A stretch of 64,000 nucleotides of DNA from Flavobacterium sp. KACC 22763 (GCF_028736155.1 NZ_CP117879.1:3782001-3846000), one strand, 5' to 3'; numbered from the stretch's first letter, positions 51,722 through 61,540 are shown. The notes: a model not told the origin generated them from the letters alone. Numbers and translations are program-made.

Positions 51722-52519
51722 ATGAATACATTACAAGCTATTGTTCTTGCCATTATTGAAGGAATTACAGAGTTTTTGCCTGTTTCTTCTACAGGTCACA
51801 TGATTATTGCTTCTTCTTTTTTCGGAATCGCTCATGACGATTTCACTAAACTTTTCACCATTGTAATTCAACTTGGCGCAATACTTTCGGTTGTAATTTT
51901 ATACTTCAAACGTTTCTTTCAAACTTTTGATTTTTACTTTAAACTTCTAGTCGCTTTTATTCCAGCGGTTGTTTTAGGATTATTATTAAGTGATATTATC
52001 GACGGTTTATTAGAAAATCCAGTAACAGTTGCTGTTTCACTTTTAATTGGAGGTGTTATTTTATTGAAAGTTGACGAATGGTTCAACAAACCGAACGATC
52101 CAGAAGTTTCTACTGAAATCACTTATGCTAAAGCTTTAAAAATTGGATTATTTCAATGTCTTGCTATGATTCCTGGAGTTTCTCGAAGCGGCGCAAGTAT
52201 TGTTGGAGGTATGGCGCAAAAACTGACTAGAACTTCTGCTGCAGAATTTTCATTTTTCTTAGCTGTTCCAACAATGTTAGGAGCAACTGCAAAAAAATGC
52301 TATGATTATTATAAAGCTGGTTTTGAATTATCTCATGACCAAGTTAATATGCTTGTTATTGGTAATATTGTTGCTTTTGCTGTAGCATTATTAGCAATTA
52401 AAACTTTCATCGGATTTTTGACTAAAAACGGATTTAAAGTTTTTGGTTATTACCGAATTATTGCTGGAATCATTTTATTATTGATTCACTTTTTCATTCA
52501 TCCGCTTACGATTATATAA
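51722..52519 (+). CDS. uppP: undecaprenyl-diphosphate phosphatase
   Basis: 265 residues, a BacA/UppP membrane enzyme that recycles undecaprenyl pyrophosphate for cell-wall synthesis. Active-site motifs are [17 protein letters not shown] (11-27) and [13 protein letters not shown] (about 155-167). About eight membrane helices. Its stop overlaps the truB start by one base (TAATG). Confidence 0.95.
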   Translation: MNTLQAIVLAIIEGITEFLPVSSTGHMIIASSFFGIAHDDFTKLFTIVIQLGAILSVVILYFKRFFQTFDFYFKLLVAFIPAVVLGLLLSDIIDGLLENPVTVAVSLLIGGVILLKVDEWFNKPNDPEVSTEITYAKALKIGLFQCLAMIPGVSRSGASIVGGMAQKLTRTSAAEFSFFLAVPTMLGATAKKCYDYYKAGFELSHDQVNMLVIGNIVAFAVALLAIKTFIGFLTKNGFKVFGYYRIIAGIILLLIHFFIHPLTII

Positions 52520-53214
52520 TGACACCTGAAGAATATTTAGAAGGACAAGTTTTATTGATTGACAAACCATTAAAATGGAGTTCATTTCAAGCTGTCAATA
52601 AATTAAAATACCTTTTAATTAATAAAGTCGGACTTCCGAAAAAGTTTAAAATTGGTCACGCAGGAACTTTAGATCCTTTGGCGACTGGGCTTTTATTAAT
52701 CTGCACCGGAAAATTTACTAAAAGAATTGCAGAACTTCAAGGTCAGGCAAAAGAATATACAGGTACATTTTATATTGGAGCTACTACTCCATCGTACGAT
52801 TTAGAAACCGAAATCGATCAAACGTTTCCAACCGAACATATTGATGAAGCTTTGATTCATGAAACTGTAAAACAGTTTTTAGGAGAAATCGATCAGAAAC
52901 CGCCAATTTTTTCTGCAATTAAAAAAGACGGCGTTCGTTTGTATGAACATGCTCGTGCCGGAGAATCTATTGAAATTGCAAGCAGAAAAACTACTATTCA
53001 CGAATTTGAAATTACACGAATTGCATTACCAGAAGTAGATTTTAGAGTAGTTTGTTCTAAAGGAACTTACATTCGTTCTCTAGCTTATGATTTTGGAAAA
53101 GCAATGAATTCTGGTTCGCATTTAACTGTGTTACGCCGAACGAAAATTGGCGATTACGATGTAAAAAATGCGATTGATATTACTTTGTTTGAAGAAGAAC
53201 TCCTAAAAAAATAA
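52519..53214 (+). CDS. truB: tRNA pseudouridine(55) synthase
   Basis: 231 residues, making pseudouridine at position 55 of tRNAs. Motif I is VLLIDKPLKWSSFQAVNKL and the catalytic Asp is D52 in KIGHAGTLDPLATGLLL; further motifs are YTGTFYIGATTPSYDLETE, KPPIFSAIKKDGVRLYEHA and GTYIRSLAYDFG. The C-terminal PUA domain of some TruB proteins is absent, as in short bacterial forms. Coupled to uppP; the next gene starts 8 bp downstream. Confidence 0.95.
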   Translation: MTPEEYLEGQVLLIDKPLKWSSFQAVNKLKYLLINKVGLPKKFKIGHAGTLDPLATGLLLICTGKFTKRIAELQGQAKEYTGTFYIGATTPSYDLETEIDQTFPTEHIDEALIHETVKQFLGEIDQKPPIFSAIKKDGVRLYEHARAGESIEIASRKTTIHEFEITRIALPEVDFRVVCSKGTYIRSLAYDFGKAMNSGSHLTVLRRTKIGDYDVKNAIDITLFEEELLKK

Positions 53215-53222
53215 AACCTTGT

Positions 53223-53786
53223 ATGAAGAGAATTTTACTGACTATTGCATTTATAACCTTTTTTAGTTCATTCATACATAGTCAGGCAACCAAATTCACA
53301 TACCTACAATTTGACTTTGCTGTTTCTATAACTGGAAACCCTAACACAAATGATTCATATTACGATCAAGAATCAACATCTACAAATGCTTTTCTTGTAC
53401 CAAACGGATTAGGTACAAAAATTGGGTACGGAGTTCACTATAAAAAATGGCTCACATTAGGTCTTCACAGTGGTATTGACTACAAATGGGATGACAAACT
53501 TGTTGCTGTTCCTGTCTTTTTAAATCTTGGTATAAGTCCAAAAGTAGGACCTGAAACGCGAATTATGCTTCAAGCTGGTTACGGAAAAGGGTTTGCCATA
53601 GGACGCGGCGATTTAAATGGAGCGTACAAAAAATTAAAACTCGGAATTGGTTCAGACGATTTTATTCTTTTTGCAGAAATCTGTGATTATGATTTTCCTC
53701 TTCACGATGAAAGAAGCATTGGTATGATTTCTTTTGGAATAACTCTTCAGGATTTCTTTTATTACTCATCATCAGAAGCAAACTAA
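53223..53786 (+). CDS. secreted small beta-rich protein, unknown
   Basis: 187 residues with a signal peptide (MKRILLTIAFITFFSSFIHSQ). Alternating hydrophobic/polar strands (GLGTKIGYGVHYKKWLTLGL, VFLNLGISPKVGPETRIMLQ, SIGMISFGITLQDFFYYSS) suggest a small eight-stranded outer-membrane barrel. No conserved motif is recognised. It begins 8 bp after truB and probably shares its transcript, though the function appears unrelated. Confidence 0.55.
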   Translation: MKRILLTIAFITFFSSFIHSQATKFTYLQFDFAVSITGNPNTNDSYYDQESTSTNAFLVPNGLGTKIGYGVHYKKWLTLGLHSGIDYKWDDKLVAVPVFLNLGISPKVGPETRIMLQAGYGKGFAIGRGDLNGAYKKLKLGIGSDDFILFAEICDYDFPLHDERSIGMISFGITLQDFFYYSSSEAN

Positions 53787-53798
53787 ATATTTGGTTCC

Positions 53799-53834
53799 AA
53801 AAAAAAGCACATTACAAATTTGAAAGTAATGTGC
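53799..53834 (-). terminator. terminator for the 25-residue small ORF
   Basis: GTAATGTGC/GCACATTAC stem followed on the minus strand by eight T. On the plus strand it lacks a T-run, so it is aimed at the minus-strand transcript. Confidence 0.7.
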
Positions 53835-53877
53835 CAAGCTCCTAAAACAAGTAATTTTGTTCCATACTCATCTCAAA

Positions 53878-53955
53878 TTAATAGTGAGGCACATTCTTTC
53901 CTCCAAATAAAAATGTAGAAAAGAAGTCATAAAATCTTTCGAATAACTTTTTCAT
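53878..53955 (-). CDS. 25-residue amphipathic small protein
   Basis: Short minus-strand frame, ATG at 53955, stop TAA ending at 53878. It starts MKKLFERFYDFF and ends GGKNVPHY, with a hydrophobic, aromatic-rich amphipathic N-terminal helix. It has its own rho-independent terminator 44 bp downstream and an AT-rich upstream region, so it looks like an independent transcription unit rather than noise. A near-consensus -7 (TAGCTTTC) is about 60 bp upstream. Function unknown: membrane-active peptide, leader peptide or small regulator are all possible. Confidence 0.5.
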   Translation of the reverse strand: MKKLFERFYDFFSTFLFGGKNVPHY

Positions 53956-54128
53956 AATAGTGTACTTTTAATTGTTAAGCATTAAATAAACACCAATAAA
54001 AAGAGTAAATCTGAAAGCTATAATAGACGTGGGATTAGTTTTACTAAGTTACGAAATTCTATTGAAGTCAAAAAGACTTTAAGATAATTTTATTAACAAA
54101 TAATCTGTTTATCAACACATTAATCCGA

Positions 54129-54746
54129 TTAAAGGCGATTATACTTAATATTTTCCATAATTTCGACCAGTTCTTCCTGAACAGAAATTCCTTTATCAGC
54201 CAGATACCATAACTGCAGATCTGTTTTTATTTTTTCGTCAATAGCACCGACTTCTCTTTTATGTTTTTCCATTAATTCGGTTGCTCCTTTTGGTCTTGGT
54301 CCCCAATCTGCTCGTACAATTCCTGCTTCTTTACAAATTACGATTATTTTTGGAATTGCTCTTCCTCCATTTGTTAAATAATGGCTCATCAAATCATCAT
54401 TTTCATCGCGAAACGCAATTCTCAAATCGATCTTTTTATGAGAAGCCAAAGCCATTTTATTTAAAATTGGAAGAATTTGTGCTGCATCTCCGCACCAGCC
54501 TTCTGAAAGCACTAGCCAGATGTAATGATTATCTAAGTTTTGAAGTTTCTCGGCAATTGTATCTGAAATAGTTATCGTTTTTTCCAGCCTATTCATTCTG
54601 GCTTCATTCAATTTAGAATAATTTGTAAGACTTTCAGATTGTTCGTTCCCTGTAGATTTTCCTTCGGTCAATAAATCGGTTACAATTTTTCTGTATTCAG
54701 CATAAGAATGACTATTGAATAATGCTTTGGCTACGATGCTTTTCAT
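54129..54746 (-). CDS. thioredoxin-family protein with single-cysteine motif
   Basis: 205 residues from the ATG at 54746 (MKSIVAKALFNSHSYAEYR); an upstream in-frame ATG would add an AT-rich extension unlike the family. The thioredoxin-like fold has WLVLSEGWCGDAAQILPILN; the expected CxxC is W84-C85-G-D-A, so only one redox cysteine remains. GRAIPKIIVICKEAGIVRAD is the cis-Pro strand region. Thioredoxin_9-like proteins of this form are common; a thiol-binding or scaffold function is plausible. Divergent from pyrH. Confidence 0.8.
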   Translation of the reverse strand: MKSIVAKALFNSHSYAEYRKIVTDLLTEGKSTGNEQSESLTNYSKLNEARMNRLEKTITISDTIAEKLQNLDNHYIWLVLSEGWCGDAAQILPILNKMALASHKKIDLRIAFRDENDDLMSHYLTNGGRAIPKIIVICKEAGIVRADWGPRPKGATELMEKHKREVGAIDEKIKTDLQLWYLADKGISVQEELVEIMENIKYNRL

Positions 54747-54909
54747 ATTTGTTTCATTTTTAGAATACAATAAAAATACAAAATTTAGGAAGACGGAGAA
54801 AATGACATTTATCACATTTAATTTAAATAACTGTAAAGCCTTTCTAAGCCTAAAATTGGAGCAAGAATTAATTTTTTGCAAACATTATTTTTAAAAATCA
54901 GAATATGTC

Positions 54910-54917
54910 TATATTTG
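54910..54917 (+). promoter_or_regulatory. -7 element of pyrH
   Basis: TATATTTG matches TAnnTTTG and ends 22 bp before the ATG at 54940. Confidence 0.5.
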
Positions 54918-54939
54918 CACAAATTAACGCAACACACAC

Positions 54940-55647
54940 ATGAAATATAAAAGAATTCTTCTTAAACTTAGCGGAGAAGCCCTAATGGGTGATTTACAAT
55001 ACGGTATTGATCCGAAAAGATTAGGCGAATATGCAGATGAAATCAAGCAGATTCACGACAAAGGAGTAGAAATTGCTATTGTTATTGGAGGAGGAAATAT
55101 TTTTAGAGGCGTTGCCGGAGCAAGCTCAGGAATGGACAGAGTGCAAGGAGATTACATGGGAATGCTTGCAACTGTAATTAACGGAATGGCTTTGCAGGGC
55201 GCTCTTGAAGATAAAGGAATGAAAACGCGTTTGCAAACTGCTTTAAAAATGGAATCTATTGCAGAACCATACATTAAAAGAAGAGCTGACCGACACCTTG
55301 AAAAAGGCAGAATTGTAATTTTTGGAGCTGGAACCGGAAATCCATATTTTACAACTGATACTGCTGCAGTTTTAAGAGGTATCGAAATCAATGCTGATGT
55401 TATCTTAAAAGGAACTCGCGTTGATGGTGTTTACGATTCTGATCCAGAAAAAAATGCTTCTGCAGTGAAATTTGATTTTATTTCGTTTGACGATGTAATC
55501 AAAAAAGGATTGAATGTAATGGACACTACTGCGTTTACATTAAGCCAAGAAAATAAATTGCCAATCGTTGTTTTTGATATGAATAAAATCGGAAACCTTT
55601 TGAAGATTTGCGAAGGCGAAAATATCGGAACTGTAGTAAATATATAG
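54940..55647 (+). CDS. pyrH: UMP kinase
   Basis: 235 residues of the amino-acid-kinase fold, phosphorylating UMP to [17 protein letters not shown] (N-terminal ATP/phosphate loop), [32 protein letters not shown] and [16 protein letters not shown] are all present. Length normal. It precedes frr by 75 bp, the classic pyrH-frr pair. Confidence 0.96.
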   Translation: MKYKRILLKLSGEALMGDLQYGIDPKRLGEYADEIKQIHDKGVEIAIVIGGGNIFRGVAGASSGMDRVQGDYMGMLATVINGMALQGALEDKGMKTRLQTALKMESIAEPYIKRRADRHLEKGRIVIFGAGTGNPYFTTDTAAVLRGIEINADVILKGTRVDGVYDSDPEKNASAVKFDFISFDDVIKKGLNVMDTTAFTLSQENKLPIVVFDMNKIGNLLKICEGENIGTVVNI

Positions 55648-55712
55648 TCATCAGTAACAGTTTTAAAGTCGCGCAAGACTATAACTGAAAACTGAGAATG
55701 AAAACTGAAAAC
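55648..55712. repeat. GAAAACTGAAAACTGA phrase repeat between pyrH and frr
   Basis: TCATCAGTAACAG and AACTGAAAACTGAG, ATGAAAACTGAAAAC in the frr leader. Confidence 0.55.
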
Positions 55713-55722
55713 TAAAGAAAAA

Positions 55723-56286
55723 ATGACTGAAGAAATAGACTTTATTTTAGAAAGTACTGAGGAATCAATGAACGGTACTATTGCACACTTAGAGAAAGAA
55801 TTTCTTAATATTCGTGCAGGAAAAGCTTCTCCAGCTATGCTTGGAGGTGTTTTTGTTGATTATTACGGATCTGCAACACCGCTTTCTCAAGTATCTAAAA
55901 TTAGTGTTCCAGATGCTAGAACAATTACATTACAGCCATTTGAAAAAAATATGCTGCAAGCAATTGAAAAAGCAATCTTAATCGCTAACATTGGTTTTAA
56001 CCCAATGAATAATGGAGATATGGTAATCATTAGCGTACCGCCATTAACAGAAGAGCGTCGTCGTGATTTAGCAAAACAAGCAAAATCTGAAGCTGAAGAT
56101 GCTAAAATTGGTATTCGTAATTCTCGTAAAGATGCTAATACTGACATCAAAAAATTAGAAAAAGAAGGAACTTCAGAAGATATCTGTAAATCTGCAGAAG
56201 AAGAAGTTCAGAACTTAACAAATGCTTACATTAAAAAAATTGATGAGTTATTGGCTGCAAAAGAAGCCGAAATCATGAAAGTATAA
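55723..56286 (+). CDS. frr: ribosome recycling factor
   Basis: 187 residues. The head domain and long three-helix bundle are recognisable: EFLNIRAGKASPAMLGGVFV, YYGSATPLSQVSKISVPDAR, PFEKNMLQAIEKAI and PLTEERRRDLAKQAKSEAED, ending KIDELLAAKEAEIMKV. It splits post-termination ribosomes with EF-G. Terminator directly downstream. Confidence 0.97.
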   Translation: MTEEIDFILESTEESMNGTIAHLEKEFLNIRAGKASPAMLGGVFVDYYGSATPLSQVSKISVPDARTITLQPFEKNMLQAIEKAILIANIGFNPMNNGDMVIISVPPLTEERRRDLAKQAKSEAEDAKIGIRNSRKDANTDIKKLEKEGTSEDICKSAEEEVQNLTNAYIKKIDELLAAKEAEIMKV

Positions 56287-56305
56287 GTAAGATTTGGTTA
56301 TAAAA

Positions 56306-56346
56306 TAAAAATCCGTCTGGTTTATTACACCAGACGGATTTTTTTA
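56306..56346 (+). terminator. frr terminator
   Basis: AATCCGTCTGG/CCAGACGGATT stem followed by TTTTTTT. Confidence 0.9.
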
Positions 56347-56350
56347 TTGC

Positions 56351-56358
56351 TATTTTTG
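56351..56358 (+). promoter_or_regulatory. -7 element of the DUF5686 gene
   Basis: TATTTTTG matches TAnnTTTG just after the frr terminator; ATG at 56406. Confidence 0.45.
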
Positions 56359-56405
56359 CATACGAAAATTAATTTCTTTTCGTTTTTGAAACTATATCAT
56401 TCTGT

Positions 56406-58901
56406 ATGAAGCTATTTTGTTTTTTGACTTTGTTTTTTACGCTTACTCTTCAGGCGCAAATTCAAATAAACGGAATCGTAACCGATTCAAACAACAAACC
56501 ACTTCCGTTTGCCACCATTACCACTTCAGAAAACAATAATACGATTACAGATGTTGACGGAAAATTCATTTTTAAAATCAGTTCCTCTGCAACATCACTT
56601 ACGGTTTCTTATATAGGTTTTCAATCAAAAACTATTGCTTTAATCAACAGCAAAACCTTTTATTCAATAGCGCTTTTACAGCAGACCGATGATTTACAAG
56701 AAGTTGTGGTTTCTAATGAAAATCCTGCTCTCACGATAATAAAAAAAGTTATTGCCAGCAAAGCAATAAACGATCCGCAGAAAAAGCTCAATAATTTTGA
56801 ATACAAAACCTATAACAAACTTATTGTAACGGCCAATCCAGATTCGATCGACGGTCGCATTGATACTTCTGCGGCTTATAAAGATTTAAACAAAAAAATC
56901 ATCAACATCGATTCTTCCGATTATAAGTTTAAAGAAATTGTAAGCAAACAACACTTATTTCAAACCGAGAAAGTTTCGCAATATCAATTTGGAAACAACA
57001 AACTGAAGGAAACTGTTTTAGGAACAAAAATCGCTGGTTTCAAACAGCCTATTTACGAAGTTCTTGCCTTCAACCTTCAATCTATTTCGATTTATGATTC
57101 TAATTATGAATTATTCGAAACCAAGTACGAAAACCCGATTTCCAAAAATGCTCCTTCAAGTTATAACTACAAACTTTTAGATACTGTTAGCATACGAGGC
57201 CGTGATGCCTACATGATTTATTTCAAAAACAAATCAAAACACAGAACAACTGGGTTAGAAGGAGTTTTATATATTGACAAAGAAAATTACGCTGTCGCGA
57301 AAGCGGTAATGCGAATAAAAGGCGTTTTGGACATCAGCGGTATTCATGAATTTGAATATATTCCGAAAGAAAAAATCTGGTTTCAGAGCAATACCACTTT
57401 TAAAATTGTAAAAGGAAAAAATGATGATGATATTCGTATTTTAGGCGGTACCATTCAATTTGATGGAGATGTTGAGGACAATTTCGAACGAAGAAAAAAA
57501 GTGGCTTCAGACTTTACCTATCTACTTTCTGAAAGCAATAGTTTTGATATTCGCGTAAATACTGACACCCCAATAAAAAGCCCTTCGCTTTATATCGAAA
57601 TTAAAGACGATGCGGCCAAAAAACCTGAAAGTTTCTGGGAAGCTTACCGAAAAGAAAATCTAGACTTAAAAAGCCAAAAAACCTACTTATTATTAGACAG
57701 TCTTTCTGTTCGAAATAGGATTGAAAAACGATTAGGAATTGGCCGAAAAATCATTAACGGCTTCTACCCAATTGGTCCTATCGATTTAGATTTAAAAAAG
57801 ATCATAAGTTATAACAATTACGAAGGCTTTCGTCTTGGTATAGGCGGTATTACAAACGACCGTTTGTCTAAATATTTCCGCGTTGAAGGCTACGGTGCTT
57901 ACGGAACAAAAGATGGCGTTTTTAAATACAGCGTTGGCGGAGGCGTTCTGTTAGACAAACATACCAACACTTGGTTTAATGGTTATTATGCCGATGATGT
58001 TCGAGAGATAGCGAGTACTGTTTTTAGCGTTGATAAACGTGTTTTTAAAATTTATGATCCTCGTCCCATCAACATTAGTACTTTTTATGAATATGTTGGA
58101 TGGCGTGCCAATGTTCAAACCAAATTTATTCCGAAAACCGAGGCTGTTTTAGAACTTTCAAGAAATTATATCGAACCAAAATTCGATTATCTCTATAATC
58201 TAAACGGAAAACTGTATTCTAATTATATTATGACCACAGCAATGCTTTCTATTGTTTGGGCGCCTTTCAGTAATTATATGCAGACTCCGACGGGAAGAAA
58301 CGAAAGCGATAAAAAATTCCCGAGGTTTACTTTTCAGTATACTCAATCTCTGCCGAATGTTTTTGAAAATGATTTTACGTTTAGCAAAATAGATTTTAAA
58401 GCTGAATACGAAAAACAATATTTAAACCGTCAGAAAACAGGTTTGCTTTTACAAGCTGGTTTAGCAATGGGAGATGTTCCTATTACTCATTTGTACAATA
58501 CGGCTCCAAACAACTTAACAAAGGAAACTGTTGTTCAGCGTATCACTTTTGCGGGTAGAAATTCTTTTGAAACCATGTATTTTAATGAGTTCTTCTCGAG
58601 TCAATACTTAATGTTTCAAATCAAACATGGTTTTGACCGATTGACACTTTTCAAAAAAGTAAGGCCATCGTTAGTTTTAGTTACAAGAATGGCTTGGGGA
58701 AGCATGGAAAAACCAGAACAGCACGTTGGTCCAGCTTACAAAACTTTAGATAAAGGTTATTATGAATCGGGATTAGAATTGAACAGAATTTTTAAAGGTT
58801 TTGGTTTGGGAGGTTTCTACAGATACGGACCAAATCAGTTAATGAGGTTTGAAGACAATATTGCGGTTAAGATTTCTTATGTTCTTGATTTAGGACTATA
58901 A
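56406..58901 (+). CDS. DUF5686 and carboxypeptidase-regulatory-like outer-membrane protein
   Basis: 831 residues. Signal peptide (MKLFCFLTLFFTLTLQAQ), a carboxypeptidase-regulatory-like domain at about 20-100 (GIVTDSNNKPLPFATITTSE, DVDGKFIFKI, LTVSYIGFQS), then DUF5686 (about 105-830) with IGRKIINGFYPIGPIDLDLK and barrel strands ending AVKISYVLDLGL. A surface or outer-membrane protein; the function is unknown. Monocistronic. Confidence 0.85.
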   Translation: MKLFCFLTLFFTLTLQAQIQINGIVTDSNNKPLPFATITTSENNNTITDVDGKFIFKISSSATSLTVSYIGFQSKTIALINSKTFYSIALLQQTDDLQEVVVSNENPALTIIKKVIASKAINDPQKKLNNFEYKTYNKLIVTANPDSIDGRIDTSAAYKDLNKKIINIDSSDYKFKEIVSKQHLFQTEKVSQYQFGNNKLKETVLGTKIAGFKQPIYEVLAFNLQSISIYDSNYELFETKYENPISKNAPSSYNYKLLDTVSIRGRDAYMIYFKNKSKHRTTGLEGVLYIDKENYAVAKAVMRIKGVLDISGIHEFEYIPKEKIWFQSNTTFKIVKGKNDDDIRILGGTIQFDGDVEDNFERRKKVASDFTYLLSESNSFDIRVNTDTPIKSPSLYIEIKDDAAKKPESFWEAYRKENLDLKSQKTYLLLDSLSVRNRIEKRLGIGRKIINGFYPIGPIDLDLKKIISYNNYEGFRLGIGGITNDRLSKYFRVEGYGAYGTKDGVFKYSVGGGVLLDKHTNTWFNGYYADDVREIASTVFSVDKRVFKIYDPRPINISTFYEYVGWRANVQTKFIPKTEAVLELSRNYIEPKFDYLYNLNGKLYSNYIMTTAMLSIVWAPFSNYMQTPTGRNESDKKFPRFTFQYTQSLPNVFENDFTFSKIDFKAEYEKQYLNRQKTGLLLQAGLAMGDVPITHLYNTAPNNLTKETVVQRITFAGRNSFETMYFNEFFSSQYLMFQIKHGFDRLTLFKKVRPSLVLVTRMAWGSMEKPEQHVGPAYKTLDKGYYESGLELNRIFKGFGLGGFYRYGPNQLMRFEDNIAVKISYVLDLGL

Positions 58902-58914
58902 TAATTAAATCTCA

Positions 58915-59140
58915 ATTTTAAAATTCCAAATTCCAAGTTGGGAAATTCCAAATTCCAATCTGAACGCAAAATTAACACGACGTATATCTGTAGAGACGCA
59001 CTGCAGTGCGTCTAACCCATGATGATATTCGTTGCGTAGACGCACTGCAGTGCGTCTCTACAGAATATTGGAACGAAATAAAAAATCCCAAACTCCAACA
59101 ATCAATTGGAATTTGGGATTTTAAAATTTTAGAATTTCAA
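58915..59140. repeat. mirrored GGAATTTGGAATT repeats with a nested palindromic element
   Basis: AATTCCAAATTCCAAG at the left (about 58921-58965) and GGAATTTGGGATTTTAAAAT at the right face each other, with the 58988-59063 element between. Confidence 0.65.
58988..59063. repeat. nested palindromic REP-like element
   Basis: The 20-bp palindrome AGACGCACTGCAGTGCGTCT occurs twice (58994-59013, 59038-59057). With the outer CTGTAG/CTACAG bases the two copies form 26-bp inverted arms separated by 24 bp. Confidence 0.8.
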
Positions 59141-59143
59141 CTT

Positions 59144-61414
59144 TTATGGTTTCAGAATCAAAACTGATGGAGAATTATTTAGCCAAATACTTTGAGATTC
59201 TATAAGTTTTTTCCAGCTTTCTAGACTGATGATCATCAAATCTTGGCTTTCTAAAAACTCTTTCTTCAAGGTTCTGTCATTCATAATCATGATGTGATTT
59301 GGGGCAATCTGTTCAATAGAACGAATGGTTTCTTGAATTTCTCTTGTATTTTTCACTTCTCCACCAGCATCTAAAACTGTAATCTGAGAACCGTTATTAT
59401 TGATTAGTTTTTTAGCATAATCAATTAAAAAAGCATCCTCTTTATTAAAAACAGGAATAAAAACTTGATTGACTTCTTCTAGATCTTTTTCAATAAAAAT
59501 TCCAACTGGCATTTTAGCTTTAGCAATAATGTGTCGCGTTCTTTCATCAAATGGAGAATTTTCAAACAATCCTTCTTTTCCTGTAAACTTATCAATCAAA
59601 CGATCTGGATTTACAATTCTGGTTGTAAAGCCAAGAATTTTTCCAAGCAATGTTCCGTCAAAAATAGATTGTCCTAAACCAATTAGCAGTAAATCATATT
59701 CGCCTTGATTTGCAGTATCAATAATATCCGAATCAATATCATTAGAAACTTTAAACAAACTTACCACATTCTGATTCAAACGTTGTGATTCCTCAATTAC
59801 AGGAACCAGCATTTTGCGTTCGTGTTCTTTAATATCAAAAGAATGCACTTCTGTACTTAAAGACAAATGCATTGCTGTCACAATAGAATTGTCTCCTTGT
59901 TTTTTAACTAAACTATTTGCAATTTGAAGCAATTTTTTACCTCTTTCTGGAGTAGCAAATGAAAGCAGAATCTTATACTTGCTTTTGGTTCCAATTTCTT
60001 CCGGAACGGCTGTCGCTTTATCTTTAAAAATAAATCCGATAAAATCTAATGCAGGACCTGTCATAAAAGTAGTCACCAGTGCCATAATTACCATCATAGT
60101 AAAAATCTCAGTAGATAATACTCCCAAATCATAACCAATATTTAAAACCACCAATTCCATTAAACCTCTAGTGTTCATCAAGGCTCCAATAGACAAGCTG
60201 TCTTTCCAGTTCTGCCCCATAAATTTCGCCGCCAAAGCACTTCCGAAGAATTTACCAACTACGGCAACCAAAATGATCAAACCAGTAATTTTCCATAATT
60301 CAGGATCATTCAATAATCCGATTTGTGTACGTAAACCAGTAAACACGAAGAACAGTGGCAACAAAACAATAATCGAAACGTCTTCAACTTTTTCAATAAA
60401 TATATTTCTGAATTTGTTGTTCTCTGGCATAATTGCTCCAGCCAAAAAAGCTCCAAATAAAGCGTGAATTCCGATTAATTCTGATGCATAAGCAGAAATT
60501 AAAAGTGTAATAAAGAAAATCGCAACAACAGGTTTGTTCAAACTTTCGCGCGTTGCATTCAAATCTCCAACTCTTTTTAAGAACGGACGAACGATTTTAA
60601 GCATTATAATGACATACAAAATCGCCATTCCAATTACATACAATGAGCTCGCAAGCGAACCTGCTTTTACAATGGCAATAACAACCGCCAAAATACACCA
60701 AGCCGTAATATCGTCTGCTGCGGCGCAAGTAATGGCAATAGTTCCAAGTCTAGTCTTTTGCATACCACGTTCTTGGACAATTCTAGCTAAAACTGGGAAA
60801 GCAGTAATACTCATGGCAATTCCCATAAACAATCCGAAAGAAGAAAATTCAACTCCCATTGGAGCATAGATTTCATAAATAAAATAAGCTAATGATAATC
60901 CCAAAGCAAACGGAATAACAATACTCGCGTGACTGATGACAACTGCATCATGCGCTTTATTTTTTAGCACTTTCAAATCCAATTCCATTCCAATAACAAA
61001 CATGAAAAGGATTAAACCGATTTGGCTTAAAAACTGTAGATTGCCTAAAGATTCTTTTGGAAATAAAGCCGCTGAAAATTCCGGAAAATACATTCCGACC
61101 AAAGATGGCCCTAACACAATTCCGGCAATCATTTCACCAATTACAGAAGGTTGTCCTATTTTTCTAAAAAACCAGCCAAATAATCGTGCGACTAAAATTA
61201 TGGTAATAATCTGTGCCAATAAAATGGCCAACGGATGCTGTAAATTATCAACCATAGAATGAAGAAAGTCTTTCCAGTGATTGCTTTCAACACTCTTTTT
61301 TACAATATTGCGTCCCACTTCTAATGAAACACCTTTTGAAATTACCCAATATATCAGTGCTGTAAAACCACCAATAATTGTTACATAGAATAAAGAGTTC
61401 TTAATGTTATTCAT
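59144..61414 (-). CDS. CPA2-family cation:proton antiporter with C-terminal universal-stress-like domain
   Basis: 756 residues from the ATG at 61414 (MNNIKNSLFYVTIIGG). It starts with a hydrophobic helix, then about twelve membrane segments of the CPA2 Na+/H+ (or K+/H+) exchanger fold (about 80-470: GEMIAGIVLGPSLVGMYFPE, IGLILFMFVIGMELDLKVL, AITCAAADDITAWC, FLAGAIMPENNKFR). The C-terminal ~250 residues form a soluble regulatory region with stress-protein-like repeats (EYDLLLIGLGQSIFDG, QVFIPVFNKEDAFLIDYAKK). The DD in AAADDITAW is the expected transport site. Near-consensus -7 (GATATTTG) upstream. Confidence 0.88.
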   Translation of the reverse strand: MNNIKNSLFYVTIIGGFTALIYWVISKGVSLEVGRNIVKKSVESNHWKDFLHSMVDNLQHPLAILLAQIITIILVARLFGWFFRKIGQPSVIGEMIAGIVLGPSLVGMYFPEFSAALFPKESLGNLQFLSQIGLILFMFVIGMELDLKVLKNKAHDAVVISHASIVIPFALGLSLAYFIYEIYAPMGVEFSSFGLFMGIAMSITAFPVLARIVQERGMQKTRLGTIAITCAAADDITAWCILAVVIAIVKAGSLASSLYVIGMAILYVIIMLKIVRPFLKRVGDLNATRESLNKPVVAIFFITLLISAYASELIGIHALFGAFLAGAIMPENNKFRNIFIEKVEDVSIIVLLPLFFVFTGLRTQIGLLNDPELWKITGLIILVAVVGKFFGSALAAKFMGQNWKDSLSIGALMNTRGLMELVVLNIGYDLGVLSTEIFTMMVIMALVTTFMTGPALDFIGFIFKDKATAVPEEIGTKSKYKILLSFATPERGKKLLQIANSLVKKQGDNSIVTAMHLSLSTEVHSFDIKEHERKMLVPVIEESQRLNQNVVSLFKVSNDIDSDIIDTANQGEYDLLLIGLGQSIFDGTLLGKILGFTTRIVNPDRLIDKFTGKEGLFENSPFDERTRHIIAKAKMPVGIFIEKDLEEVNQVFIPVFNKEDAFLIDYAKKLINNNGSQITVLDAGGEVKNTREIQETIRSIEQIAPNHIMIMNDRTLKKEFLESQDLMIISLESWKKLIESQSIWLNNSPSVLILKP

Positions 61415-61439
61415 AACTCGTTCTTTTAATTTATTGCAG

Positions 61440-61447
61440 CAAATATC
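61440..61447 (-). promoter_or_regulatory. near-consensus -7 element of the antiporter gene
   Basis: GATATTTG on the minus strand, one base off TAnnTTTG, 26 bp before the ATG. Confidence 0.4.
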
Positions 61448-61540
61448 AGAACTGAGTTTTAAGTGAAAAAGCAAACTTCCTGTTAATTTTCAATGTATGT
61501 AACAAGTCGGAAAAACTTTGTAATAAGTTATAAAAATGAT

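Noticed and set aside
60171..60467. 98-codon plus-strand frame in the antiporter gene
   Set aside because: Antisense frame opened by the hydrophobic codon usage of the exchanger gene.
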